Positions 11,637 to 22,763 of a DNA stretch of 64,000 nucleotides are shown here, one piece after another (positions within the stretch are counted from its first letter, which is position 1; each line of letters opens with the position of its first letter). The stretch is taken from positions 33,241-97,240 of the forward strand of contig JASAND010022070.1 of NCBI GenBank assembly GCA_030248195.1, written 5' to 3'. A program made the translations under genes and the position numbers. The stretch comes from Trissonchulus latispiculum (Eukaryota > Nematoda > Enoplea > Enoplida > Ironidae). The notes under the pieces were generated by a model. It was not told where the DNA came from. It worked only from the letters and a program-made list of their open reading frames with translations, and searched no databases.

Positions 11637-12625
11637 AGATAACTGTTCAGCTTTAGGAATCTAAAGGAGTCCGCGCAAACTATAGGACCTTTGCCAAAAA
11701 ATGCTCACTTTCATAAATTGCCATAGAAATTTGACATATATTACGAAATCGCTAAATCTGATCTTTTTTCATCAGCATTGACTCAAATGGTAGATCCTTA
11801 TTTCTATGCATTCCGAAGGAAAAAAATTTTAAAAGAGGAACGCCTGCCCTTCTTTAAAAGCAAAAGCACTTGTCTGAGACATCATTGTCTCATTGCTGTT
11901 TCGGACAGAGGATCTATCCTAGTGCCTGTAGAGCAGGCGTTTTATTGGAATCAGGGTGAGGGACATGTGTTCACAATCGGATAATGATTTATCGAATTCT
12001 TGATTTTTCGTACAATTTTTGGGGTAAAGGATTAGTTTATTAAATTAAGTTAAATCAAATTGCTCTGTCTTTGTATTAAAACAGCATTCAGACAAGCATG
12101 ATCACTATTTGTTTTATTCGGTAGCTTAATATTGAAAGATAACAAGAAATAATACTTAGTACATTAATTTAATTAATTAATTTAAGTTACGTTAATTTAC
12201 CATGCAAAGCAATTGCAGCACAGACCAGAACGTTGATTAAGATATTAGCCATGTTAAATTATTGTTGCGTAATACAGGGCTAAATGCAAAAAATCGTAAC
12301 AAAATCCTTTACCCACCTACTTTTGGAAAATTGTGAATTCGAAAGTTTTCAGCACGCTACCCATACAAAACCCTGCATATTGACTGAAAGAAAGACACCT
12401 AGATGTGCCACTGCAGCACCTGAGATCAGTTTGATTTATTCACTTACTATGTTGTGTTGTAAACACTATCAAGCGTTCATGATAACTAACAGTGTCAGTG
12501 TCACTAACTAAAAGTATGATAGGTTGAAGAGAAAATATGTTTAATAATAGTCTCCCTTAATCTGTACCCGAAGGGAATTAGAATTAACTATTGTATTTCG
12601 TTCAAATAGCTGACCAAAACTGCCC
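11637..12625. other. no recognised feature
   Basis: AT-rich sequence with scattered short frames (the longest are 11778-11984 and 12284-12511 on the plus strand). Neither has a motif or convincing splice sites. Nothing further can be supported. Confidence 0.4.
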
Positions 12626-12629
12626 ATTG

Positions 12630-12912
12630 TCGTCTCGGTCTCGTGGTATAGTAGCTCTATTGAAACCAAGTACAAGTCCAGTATTCTTCTATCAGAGATG
12701 GTGAACCAAGAAGAAACCAAGTACAAGCAAGACGGGAGGCGTCAGGCACCCTCGTACCCACGAAACCTGGACCTAGAAGAGAGAAGGCAAGAGGGAGATT
12801 CAGCTTTTCATTCAGAATTGAAAGTAAAGAATTGGCCCAGCCGGGGGTCGAACCACGGCCCTTCTGATCTCGGGACTGACCTGCTAACCCACATCACTAC
12901 AGGGCCATCAGC
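12630..12912 (-). repeat. tRNA-derived SINE
   Basis: On the minus strand 12912-12835 reads like a tRNA 5' half: GTAGTGATGTGGGTTAGCAG, then GTGGTTCGACCCC, a near-perfect pol III B box. The adjoining sequence down to 12630 forms the presumed tRNA-unrelated body; GAAACCAAGTACAAG is repeated in it (near 12662 and 12713). The B-box end (GAACCACGGCCCTTCT on the plus strand) recurs near 21280, showing that the family is dispersed. Confidence 0.6.
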
Positions 12913-13551
12913 TGAACTACCATATCAGGCTTATCAATCTTTCCTATGCCTGCTTCCCTTACAGTATTACAAGCACATTGCAATATGCATTTGGTGAGGG
13001 CTTGTGGCTGATACGTGGCCTTCGGTACAAACTGGCCTATCGGGGCTAAAAAACAGATTGTCTGCAACTGATACAGTTGCTGGTTACGCTAAGTATAATT
13101 TAAGATTGCTTAAACACCGATTAAATAGCAGCTTTCAGGAAGACAGGATGTTTACGACGAGCTAATGCAATGAGTGGGCTGGATTGCATCTGATATTTGT
13201 TTGCAAATGGAAAAATGTTGTTTGCAGTTGATTAGGCATAAATCGGTAGCGTTTGGGAGAAGCTTAGCTACAGGACAAGCCTGATTAGGTTGTTTACGAT
13301 AATAGTCTTTTATGCTTTTACTGAACTGAAGCTAAAAAACCAAAGCTGACCATTCGCCTGTTTATTTATATGAAGTCGAAGGCTTAGGTACCTTAGGTAC
13401 TTAGGCTACCGAATATGTACCTAAAGTTTTCACAGCCATGTGATGACTCCCACACAAATGGATATTACACTTGTAAAAGGAAGTCGAAAAGGGTAATTTT
13501 AGCCATTTCCAATAATCTTACAGAAAATATAAAAAATATAGTGCTCATTTT

Positions 13552-13615
13552 CTGCAAGCTCTAGACTTGACATACACTTATAGCGCAGAAAGAACCTACT
13601 GCGCTATCGGAGGCT
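13552..13615 (-). repeat. tRNA-like SINE head, second family
   Basis: The plus strand has CAAGCTCTAGACTTGACAT and then TAGCGCAG-AAG-ACC-ACTGCGCTA-like sequence. The minus strand therefore has an A-box-like ACTGCGCTA context and a CAAGTCTAGAG B-box-like end. The same module occurs at 43635-43700, so it is a dispersed family. Confidence 0.45.
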
Positions 13616-13619
13616 CGTA

Positions 13620-14175
13620 AATCCAATTTTTTGATTTCGACATGTGATAACACAAAAACAGTTTTTGAACATGAATTTCTCGAAGTGTAGGAAAGCAGCA
13701 AAACGCGACCATTTGAGGCTTGAAAAGAAACGAGTTTCAGAATTCCATTTTTCTGAAATTGTTTAATGAATAAACAAGCTCTGTATTTAGAGAAAAATGT
13801 AAGTTTGGCTGATTTTGGGTAAAGTTTTCAAGCTTCGACGCTTAATTTCTACAGAACGGAAAAACCCAGAACCCTGAAACCTAGCCCTCGGTAAGTGTCC
13901 CAAAAATGCTCGTATAAAGACGCCTTTATGATTTTGAGAAAAATGCGTTTCGGACTGTTTACTTGAGCTGAGAAAAATCCCATATTCAAAACAGCCTAGC
14001 TGTGATTTTCAAAATTAACATTTTCATTGCTGTGAATACCTTCGAGAATTAATTGTTATCCCTTAAACCCTTATGGAATCAAAGAATAACCCGGAGAGCG
14101 AAGTTGCATGTCTTGTTGACAGGATTTGAATGACTACAGTGTCCGCGTAAGGCGTCAACGTCAATTGTATGTTTA
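13620..14175. mobile_element. inverted, decayed relative of the 9920-10930 MITE
   Basis: Blocks such as GTTTTTGAACATGAATTTCTC, TTAACATTTTCATTGCTGTGA, TTATCCCTTA, TATGGAATCAAAGAA and GGATTTGAATGACTA are reverse complements of blocks in the 9920-10930 element. No clean TTAA end remains. Non-coding. Confidence 0.45.
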
Positions 14176-14230
14176 TTGAGCCTGAATGTCAATGTAAACC
14201 CTTAACGCCTGTTAAGTTTATCTTGCCTAC

Positions 14231-15330
14231 TGTATTGTCAGAGATGAAACCGGGTCACCGGGTCAGTTCGGGTCACTATGTGGACCGGGTCACCGGGTCA
14301 GGAGCTCTGACCCGGTCTTGACCCGGTATTTTTGATTGGAGGAAAAGTTTTTGCTGCTATAGGATATTTTTCAAAGTTTACCAATTTTTGCCAACTGAAA
14401 ACAATTTACTGAACAATTACTCAAAAACTAGCAATAGAAATATTCTTAACTTAATCGTGTAGTCTTTAAAGTGACCTCATAATATTTGTACTGTCCTGTG
14501 ATCTTCGAAACTACAATGATTGCGTTGAATCTTAACTAGAAAATGAAAACTATTACATGGGCCCTGAGAGTCTGAAATCTTAACTTTAAAATCTAAAATT
14601 CTCTATGGTCCATCTACTGTAAGTGATTTATCGCTGCTGCTATTATTTTTGGAGGGAGAGGGTCCGACTGTGGGTGTCAAATCTCGGTAAGAAGGGAAAA
14701 CAAGCAGAACTCTCAGCAGTCAGAACAACAGCAGTCAGAACAACACTCAGCAAAACAAGGTTTACAAATTCTGAGTTTTACTTTGCATGTTTTGCAATTG
14801 TTATGGCTTACTATATATCTTCAGGAACCAATTGTGATTGATTTTATTTCATATTCTCTGAATCCTAGCCATACGAAAAAATATTTCCAAGGAATTTCCG
14901 CTGAGTGAAACTTCAATTATACAACTAAATGAAATATTTTACTAAAATATATAAGGATAAAACAGAAAAGTGCTAATGTTATGATTAGAATTAGATGATG
15001 TTATGACATTGGCAAAGTATTTTGTTCCAATTTGTTTTATTCAAAAGCTATGTAGTTTACTTCACATTATTGAGTGCAAATTCGTGCAAATCGTTTTGAT
15101 TTTTCCGGCTTACTTACAATATTCACTTTCTAATGCTACTACTTTAAAGAAAGCAAAACTTTTGCCCAACTTGATATTTTAGTCGTAAAAAATGTCCAAA
15201 ATGGTAAAAAACACTCACCGCACCGCAATAAAGTATTTTTAATTTTTTTTGCAAGCTTAAACCTGAATTTTCAAAAATACCGGGTCACCGGGTCAGTAAA
15301 TAGTGACCCGGTTTCATCTCTGTGTATTGT
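14231..15330. mobile_element. hAT-type MITE with perfect 8-bp TSD
   Basis: The element proper is 14239-15322. Its ends are CAGAGATGAAACCGGGTCA and the exact inverse, fitting the hAT terminal pattern CAGNGNTG. It is flanked on both sides by TGTATTGT (14231-14238 and 15323-15330), an 8-bp duplication typical of hAT. Near the left end GGGTCACCGGGTCA occurs twice; near the right end once. No transposase is encoded, so it is non-autonomous. The intact TSD and TIRs suggest a fairly recent insertion. Confidence 0.9.
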
Positions 15331-15535
15331 CACCCCAGGGTTGCCTAGCGGTACTTCTTTGGAATTTCACTATTGATAACATGGCTTTATCTTTCGGTTT
15401 TGGTTTACCGACCGGTACGGACTGTAGCCACCATATCTGTCTGGGTTGGGAAGGGCTCGTTTTAGCCCTGTGCCCGACTCGCAATAACCTGGCACAACCT
15501 AGAAGGACAATTAAGATGATAGCTGCTTTGGAGAT

Positions 15536-15657
<122 letters not shown>

Positions 15658-15882
15658 CTCAAGTTTCCGTTCTTAGTACACAATTTCTGACATGAAAGCC
15701 AACAGAAATTCCTGGCATGTAGCATATTCCGGATAGTGTGGGGAAGCTGCTACAAGATTATGCAAATTAGGTTGAAATTGCCAGGTTGACCATAATCTTA
15801 GATAGTTTGTTCGTCATAAGTTCACACTCTTTGCAGTTTCCGCTGCAGTTTGCACGTTAGAGTTTAAACTTATCCTACTATC

Positions 15883-15946
15883 ATGAAGGTGCTCGCTTTG
15901 TGTCTTTTATTTCTGGCAGTTCTGGAATTCTCGCGGTGCAGTCCAG
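15883..15946 (+). CDS. first coding exon of a secreted protein (signal peptide)
   Basis: ATG at 15883 opens MKVLALCLLFLAVLEFSRC, a textbook signal peptide: a Lys near the N-terminus, a Leu-rich core and Ser-Arg-Cys at the likely cleavage region. The frame then meets CAG|GTGAGC, a near-consensus splice donor, at 15946/15947, leaving phase 1. Upstream there is no TATA box that I trust. The following exon was not identified. The kringle exon at 40193 does need a phase-1 partner, but it already has a matching one nearby, so I do not link them. The product beyond the signal peptide is unknown. Confidence 0.6.
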
Positions 15947-16435
15947 GTGAGCAATTGTTATAATTAACTTTATTTGGATGAAGTATTAGTAATTGGTGGT
16001 TCTATGTCTAAAATTGTTTCAGGTTTGATTGTTGACAGTTGTACAATTTTAAAATTTCACGATAGGTCAACGTATATACGTTATAAAGGTCAACTTTATG
16101 CCATAATCATAGTTAGAGGGGGTCGAGCGCGTCTTGGATTTCACACTCTGCGCGCAAAATTGGAGAAACCTCACTCTGAAAATGGCAAAACCGACCAAAA
16201 TCTGTAATCTGACATTTCATTGTGATCGCCGTCGATTTCTCTGGAGAGAGGATAGAGTAACAACCTTGTTTCCCCGAAACTTACTGTGCAATAATATGAA
16301 AACTGACCGTTCTAGCACATTTTAATAGCCTCCGTCATTTATTAAGGTTAACTTCTGCTACCTATGTAGTTGGTTGTGATCAACCCCAGTCTGTCACCAT
16401 TACCAAAGTTACCAAGGCACTAGCATTGTCCCAGG
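15947..16435. other. presumed intron, no recognised feature
   Basis: AT-rich sequence downstream of the signal-peptide exon. Short frames (for example 15974-16207) have no motif. Confidence 0.35.
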
Positions 16436-16615
16436 CACTGAAACTGAAACCGAAACTAGGTTTCAGGTTGTACAGGTTTCTGTTTCAGTCATTGAGACTG
16501 AAACTTATGCTGAAACTATTTTGGGAGGAGACCTGAAACTGAAATTATTATAGGCCGTCGACTGAAACTGAAATTGAGCAAAAACTGAAACTCGGACCTG
16601 ACTAGTTTCCGTCTT
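16436..16615. repeat. GAAACT-rich dispersed repeat
   Basis: CTGAAACTGAAACCGAAACT, then a divergent middle (GTTTCAGGTTGTACAGGTTTC), then more CTGAAACTGAAA copies. The same arrangement recurs at 44286-44415, and simpler versions at 20958-21062, 21945-22045, 34800-34865 and 36004-36070. It is a dispersed family, not a local microsatellite. Confidence 0.7.
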
Positions 16616-17025
16616 TACTCAAAACATGAATACTTGAAGGTGCTAGGCAGCGTTTTTGTGGACAACACTTCACTTGTGGACAACCAACACTTCGCAGTGG
16701 AAGCCTAAATAATCATTAATTTTATTCCGCTGGAGCGGAATTTATTCCCCGGGTTTGTTGTAATGCAATGTATGTACGTATGTATGCAATGTATACAATG
16801 TATGTGTATGTATGTATGTAATGCATGTATGCTGTTGAAATTCCCGAATGCCTCCTCTATCTTTAGCACATGGGCTAGTATTTGTATTTTTTAGAGTCAA
16901 CTGTAAACGAAAAAGCAGCGGTGTCAGCTTTTGGAAAAATTGTATCGAAATCTGTTCCTGACGTTTCATTGAGTTTTATGGTATAGATCTTCTGAAATTA
17001 AGCAATACGCCCTGGAAATTAAATA

Positions 17026-18198
17026 CTAAAGTCTGACCAAAAATTCTTGGAACCGAAATATGAGCGGCTGTCCTGAGTTATCATTTAAAGGTAGCCTATA
17101 TAATGTATATATTTTTCGAATCCTCAGGAAGTCGAGATTTCGAAAATCCGCAAAAATCCTAAATTCCGGATTTCATTCACGGAAAATTTAAAATTTTTAG
17201 TTTTTCGCCCAATTTTTACCGCAATCAAAATTTGGTTCTGACAGTCGAATAGGCCTGGTCCCGCTACACATTTTTGCTCTTAGAAGCTTTTTCACGAAAA
17301 TGCACACAATTTCCGGAATTCCGGGTTTTCAAAATTACCGGATTTTAAAAATTTCCTCCAATACCCACAAGATGGGTATCATTCGAAAGCTCTTATCTTG
17401 CTGAACAACTTTTGTAATAGAACGAACTCGTGAAAATACACTCAATTCCCTGAATTCGCGAAAACCGGATTTTCCGGATTTTAAAAATTTTCTCCAATAC
17501 CCACAATATGGGTATCATTCGAGAGCTCTTGATGAGCTGAGCAACTCTTGTAATAGAACCAACTTGCAGAAATGAGCCCAGTTCTCGGAATTCACAAAAA
17601 ACTTCCAAGCTAGAGTGAAATCCGGAATTCATAAATCCCGGGATTTAGGTGCATTTTCAGACATTGGTTCTATTAGAAGATTTGTTCAGCTCATCGAGAG
17701 CTCTCGAATGATACCCATATTGTGGGTATTGGAGAAAATTTTTAAAATCCGGAAAATCCGGTTTTCGCGAATTCCGGGAATTGAGTGCATTCTCACGAGT
17801 TCGTTCTATTAGAAAAGTTGTTCAGCACGATAAGAGCTTTCGAATGATACTCATCTTGTGGGTATTGGAGGAAAGTTTTATAATCCAGTAATTTTGAAAA
17901 CCCGGAATTCCGGAAATTGGGTGCATTTTTGTGAAAAGCTTCTAAGAGCAAAAATGTGTAGCGGGACCTGGCCTATTCGACTGTCAGAACCAAATTTTGA
18001 TTGCGATAAAAATTGGGCGAAAACATAAAATTTTAAATTTTCCGTGAATGAAATCCGGAATTTCGGATTTTTTCGGATTTTCCAAATCTCGGCTTCCTGA
18101 GGATTCGAAAAATATATACATTATATAGGCTACCTTCAAATGATAACTCAGGACAGCCTCTCACATTTCGGTTCCAAGAATTTTTGGTCAGACTTTAG
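17026..18198. mobile_element. foldback element, arms about 570 bp
   Basis: The left end CTAAAGTCTGACCAAAAATT is inverted at the right end. Landmarks mirrored across the centre include CTGTCCTGAGTTATCATTT, GGTAGCCTATATAATGTATA, TCGAATCCTCAGGAAG and CCCACAATATGGGTATCATT. The centre is near 17612. The arms show few differences and fill nearly the whole element, so there is little unique core. The terminal AGTCTGACCAA is shared with the foldback at 19157-20612. No coding capacity. Confidence 0.85.
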
Positions 18199-18599
18199 AT
18201 AGATACTAAAAATACAAGGATCTTTAATCATTCTGTCCTAAAATTTTTATGCTTGCAAACTCGGCTTTCATCATAAAGATTTCTTGTCTGCAACAGTTTT
18301 TGTAGTTGGCCAACCGGCACGTTGGATCTAAAGCACATATAATTGCAGTACCTATTAGAGCATTCAATGTCTTGACCTGTCTGTACACTGTTTGTTCTGA
18401 ACAACTCCAGCCAGTTTAGTTTATCGCGTTACTTTACCAAGTCAAACTGTGTTCCACCAACACCATTCTACAATGTTGGCCACATGTAAACTGTGACTGT
18501 AAAATAGTTTGCTGACTCTATACGCTCCCAGAAGGCTTCTTGAGCTTATTCATAAATTTTCAGCACTTAAAAATGCATGCTAGTGTAAAATAACACTTC

Positions 18600-18752
18600 A
18601 GGAATTGTCGATTTTGAAATTCGAATATTCGCACATTTCGCGAATTATTCGAATAATTCGAATTATACGCGAATTTGGAATACTACGAATGATCAGCGAA
18701 TTATTCGAATAGTACCTCACGAATTGTGACGAATATTCGAATACTAGTTTTT
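18600..18752. repeat. TTCGAA-rich palindromic cluster
   Basis: ATTCGAATATTCG, CGAATTATTCGAATAATTCG, GCGAATTATTCGAATAG and GAATATTCGAATAC are packed into about 150 bp. These are overlapping palindromes built on TTCGAA. Probably a small element or cruciform-forming repeat; no gene. Confidence 0.6.
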
Positions 18753-19017
18753 CTATTCGCGCCCATGTTTACTGGAAATCATATACTCGGCAGTAGTTTA
18801 TCGAGTAAAGTTTCACAGACAAATTACAGTAATAACTGGCAGAATCGCATAAATGACTTTGACATTAGCAGACGATTAATACTAATACACTCATCCTGTA
18901 AAAAAATAGAGATTAGTTAGTTATTTAGTTAGCAGCTGAACGTGGCCCAATTTTGTTTTAATTTAGCTTTGTGAAAACCTGGTATTGGGAACGACCTGAA
19001 AAACCATTACAACAAAA

Positions 19018-19095
19018 GTTGAAACAGTGCAGTGGTTAAGACACTCGGCTAGCATCGCTATAACGAGAGTTCGACTCACAGTTGGAAATTTTTTT
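19018..19095 (+). repeat. tRNA-derived SINE head
   Basis: GTGCAGTGGTTAAGACACTC resembles a tRNA D-arm and A box. GAGAGTTCGACTCACA, about 30 bases on, contains the B box GTTCGACTC. The acceptor stem is not intact, so it is read as a SINE head and not as a functional tRNA gene. Confidence 0.55.
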
Positions 19096-19156
19096 AAATT
19101 TCACAAAGAAGGTTAAGGTCTGAGGCAGAAGATATACGGGCATACATTCCTCTTTT

Positions 19157-20612
19157 GAAGTCTGACCAAGAAATGTAGAGAGCGAAATTTTGTTTTTGTT
19201 TATACTGATTTAGCGGTACATTTTTACTGCTGCAATGTATACATTTTCTGAACCGTCATGGCATGAACTTTCCTTTGGTTGAAAAACAAATTTGAAAAAA
19301 TTAAAATTCATCAAAAGAAGCCGATTTTTAGGTTTTGAAAGATCAGTAGATGCCAGGAGCTAGCCGTTTGATGGAAAATTAGCCCATGTCCCAAAGATAT
19401 TGTATCGCAAATATCAGCTAATTTCGTCAAAAATTGTTATTATTATTATTAAGTCAAAAAGTTATTCGATTTTCAAAATACTTTGATCCTTGCCGCTTTT
19501 CCAACTTTGACTGGCTATTCCTCGCGATTCACTCCATGGAGAAATTTTTCAATTGGATTTTCAGGACCGCCTATGTGTCAGCTTTCATGTGATCTATTTG
19601 GTTTTTCAAAATGTGAAAATTGGTTTTTTCGAAAAATACCAATTTTTGACCCAAAATTTTGACAAAGCGAATCTAGCAAGAGTGAGTAAAAATAGCATAA
19701 TGAAAATTTTAATCTGCGCTGAATCCAACGATATAAAGTTTTCGTGGCTACTGCTTACATTACCCCCGCAATGAATTTTTAAACAATTTCCCTGTTTCAG
19801 CTGATTTTTGACAAGTTGTGCTATGTCGCATTGATTTGCCGCAACCAGTGTAAAATAGCCAAAAACCAGCTAAAAAGGGAAGTTGTTTAAAAATTCGCTG
19901 CGATGGCCATATAAGTCGTAGGCACGCAAACTTTATATCGTTCGATTCAGCGCAGATTAAAATTTTTCATTATGCTATTTTCACTCACGCTTGTTAGATT
20001 CGCATTGCCGAAATTTTGGGTCAAAAAGTGGTATTTGTCGAATAAGTCGACTTTCAAATTTTGAAAAACCACATAGATCACATGAAAGCTGACACATAGA
20101 CACACACTCTTGCTAGATTCGCTTTGTCGAAATTTTGGGTCAAAAATTGGTATTTTTCGAAAAAACCAATTTTTACATTTTGAAAAACCAAATAGATCAC
20201 ATGAGAGCTGACACATAGGCGGTCCTGAAAATCCAATTGAAAAATTTTCCATGGAGTGAGTCGCGAGTAATAGCCAGTCAAAGTTGGAAAAGCGGCAAAG
20301 ATCAAAGTATTTTGAAAATCGAATAACTTTCGCAATTTTTGACGAAATTAGCTGATATTTGCGATACAATATCTTTGGGACATGGGCTAATTTTCCACCA
20401 AACGGCTAGCTCCTGGCATTTACTGATCTTTCAAAACCGAAAAAATCGGCTTCTTTTGAAGAATTTTAATTTTTTTTAAATTTTTTCTTAACCAAAGGAA
20501 AGTTCATGCCATGACGATTCAGAAAATATATGCATCGCTGCAGCAAAAATGTACCGCTAAATCAGTATAAACAAAATATTTTCGCTCCCTACACTTTTTG
20601 GTCAGACTTTAG
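19157..20612. mobile_element. foldback element, arms about 650-700 bp
   Basis: The left end GAAGTCTGACCAAGAAATGTAG is mirrored at the right end (CTACACTTTTTGGTCAGACTT). Mirrored landmarks include GATTTAGCGGTACATTTTTAC, CGTCATGGCATGAACTTTCC, GCCAGGAGCTAGCCGTTTG, CCCAAAGATATTGTATCGC and GGACCGCCTATGTGTCAGC. The right arm carries an extra tandem duplication of about 120 bp (19983-20100 and 20101-20220, both with TTTTGGGTCAAAAA and AGATCACATGA). A decayed relative lies near 51717-51930. No coding capacity. Confidence 0.85.
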
Positions 20613-20957
20613 TTCAGGTAATGGCATATATGGCATAATCAAGATCTTCAACTTTGCTACTGTGAACGTTGACTGTGAGAATGCTTTACCGCTTTACAAA
20701 GTCTTAGCAACACCAAAACTTTGGGACGTTTCGCAAAGAATAGTGTATAGTTTTTCTTGTGTGCTAAAGTTTATATACCTACAGTCAGAAGAATCCTTCT
20801 TAAAATATATACGTTTTCTTGGGAACAGATGGCGGACTTAGTAGACTGCAAAATTTGCATTCGGAAATCTTTCGTTTATAATATCTCGAGAGCTCAACAG
20901 CGGAATAATGCCCATTTTAGGGGCGATCTTGTTTTTATTTCTGACGGATAGAAACAG

Positions 20958-21062
20958 CCCTTTTTGAGTGAACTGAAACTATTTTCTTTCACCGGTTGAA
21001 ACTGACACTGAAAATGAAACTATCTTGGACTGCAGACTGAAACTAAAGCTGAAACTAAGATC
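20958..21062. repeat. GAAACT-rich dispersed repeat
   Basis: GAACTGAAACTATT, GTTGAAACTGACACTGAAAAT, CTGAAACTAAAGCTGAAACTA. Same family as 16436-16615, shorter. Confidence 0.55.
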
Positions 21063-21259
21063 GTTCACTCAAACAACGCTACACGATGCACTCTTGGTGC
21101 AAGAAAACTGTTAGAGTACTGATAACGTTGTTGGAAAATTTCCAAAATGCAAAAATATCCATGCAAAATACCTTTTATCTGGACAAAAATGCCTTGGTTT
21201 GACTGGATTAGATGGGTTTTATGGAAAGCACCCAGCTGCAAATCCCAATAAAGGTAAAA

Positions 21260-21300
21260 CAGTTCTCAGACCAAGAACTGAACCACGGCCCTTCTATGTA
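21260..21300 (-). repeat. SINE fragment with tRNA-like B box
   Basis: ACTGAACCACGGCCCTTCTATG is the same module as GTCGAACCACGGCCCTTCTGATC near 12848. Read on the minus strand it gives a degenerate GTGGTTCAGTTCT B box. Too short to define ends. Confidence 0.4.
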
Positions 21301-21944
21301 CAGCTATCATTTTATTTCAGTTAAAGAAAAATGAATTTTAAAGTAAGAAATTCTGAATTTCAAGAAAAGAAAAAGAAAGTTTCATTGTATTGCTTTCATA
21401 ACATTCTGACAGCTGATATGCTCTTGTTGTTTGAGAGTGACCTTTGCCCAACTCTTTACCACTAGACTAGCACAAGCACAAATTGACAGCTGCGTTTCTT
21501 CAAAGTCGGCAATCAAGGTTTTATCAGTGAACTGTCACAGAAAACGAGTAGTTGTCGCTATTGCCTCTAATATTTGATGCATACATTTAAATGAAAGAAA
21601 ATGTAAAGAAAATTTTTCTTTCATTAGATCAAACCCAATCGATACTACTGGATCTGGGGAACGGTGTGATTGTGCAGGGATCTCCCTTGGTCTCCTCAGA
21701 AAACTCAGACTCAAATCAGCCACAGCAAGATAGACCCTATTAACGGACACCTGTTTAGTTGATATTTAGTTGAGCGTTTGTAGATGACAAAATAGTGTTT
21801 GGGTATCGTAGAATGATTTAGTTTTGTTACAGTAAAGGGATATCCCGTTTTGTCAGAAGTTGCGAAAACATATCTGTTAAGGTTACGGTAGCGTATCATT
21901 TGAGACGCGAGGCTCTAATCATCATTCATGTATTGTGATCCTTC
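21301..21944. other. no recognised feature
   Basis: AT-rich sequence without a supported gene. A minus-strand frame at 21535-21750 has no motif. GCCCAACTCTTTACCACTAG near 21445 faintly resembles the 5' part of the tRNA-like SINEs read on the minus strand. Confidence 0.3.
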
Positions 21945-22045
21945 AGTTCAGTCTAAACTGAAACTGAAATCTAAACTGATTTGAGAAGTGAAATAAAACT
22001 GAAACTATTTCGGACTGTCACCTAAACTGAAACTAATATGGCAGC
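21945..22045. repeat. GAAACT-rich dispersed repeat
   Basis: AACTGAAACTGAAATCTAAACTG and TAAAACTGAAACTATTTCGG. Same family as 16436-16615. Confidence 0.5.
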
Positions 22046-22580
22046 TGCAGCTTTGAACCAGACTGTCTCTGTCACTGTTTGATTTCGAACTCCAACATTT
22101 TGTCTTGTTTTTGAGAAGCTCTACCTATATTTCGCTTGAAAATGAGCGATATCTATATCTGTGACTATCGATTTTGGACCAAAGCCAACCATCACCCTAA
22201 AATGGGGGAATATTCTAGTATCGTAAACGAAAACTTCGGAAAGGTGGCAATCTTTCAACAAAAATTAACAGTATTTGTAATACGTTTTCGGATTATCATG
22301 GACGTATATATAGTATTATTTGCTTGAAAATTATAAAGTAAATAAAATAAATAAATATATTATAAGTAAAATAAAGTAGCTGCACTTTATACAAATTTAG
22401 TTTAGTTTTTACTCTTAATTTTATCTTTAGTTTTCCATCTATTTCTATAATATTTCAGGAGTACTTCTTTCCTGTAGCGAAAACCGTGGGTAATTTCAAA
22501 GAGAATCCCCATCGCGGAAAATTCTTACAAATTTACCTTTCTTCGTTAAAATTTGGTATGGCTACGTTTTCGACCACTTT

Positions 22581-22735
22581 GGGCCTTTTCAGGAAAGGGT
22601 AGAGTAGAGTTAAAATTAACTCGATTCTTTTCATGAAAGAGATAAAAGAAGAAAAGTCAAGCTTGAGCTGAGTTAGAACGAGTTAAATCAGTTCATTTTA
22701 ACTCTACTCTACTCTACCATTTCCTGAAAAGGCCC
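22581..22735. mobile_element. 155-bp MITE with 35-bp inverted ends
   Basis: GGGCCTTTTCAGGAAAGGGT begins a 35-bp stretch whose reverse complement closes the element (ACCATTTCCTGAAAAGGCCC). The internal part is AT- and GA-rich. TTT occurs on both flanks and may be a 3-bp duplication, but that is weak. No coding capacity. Confidence 0.65.
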
Positions 22736-22763
22736 TTTGACTTCAAGTATAAAATTTTACTAT

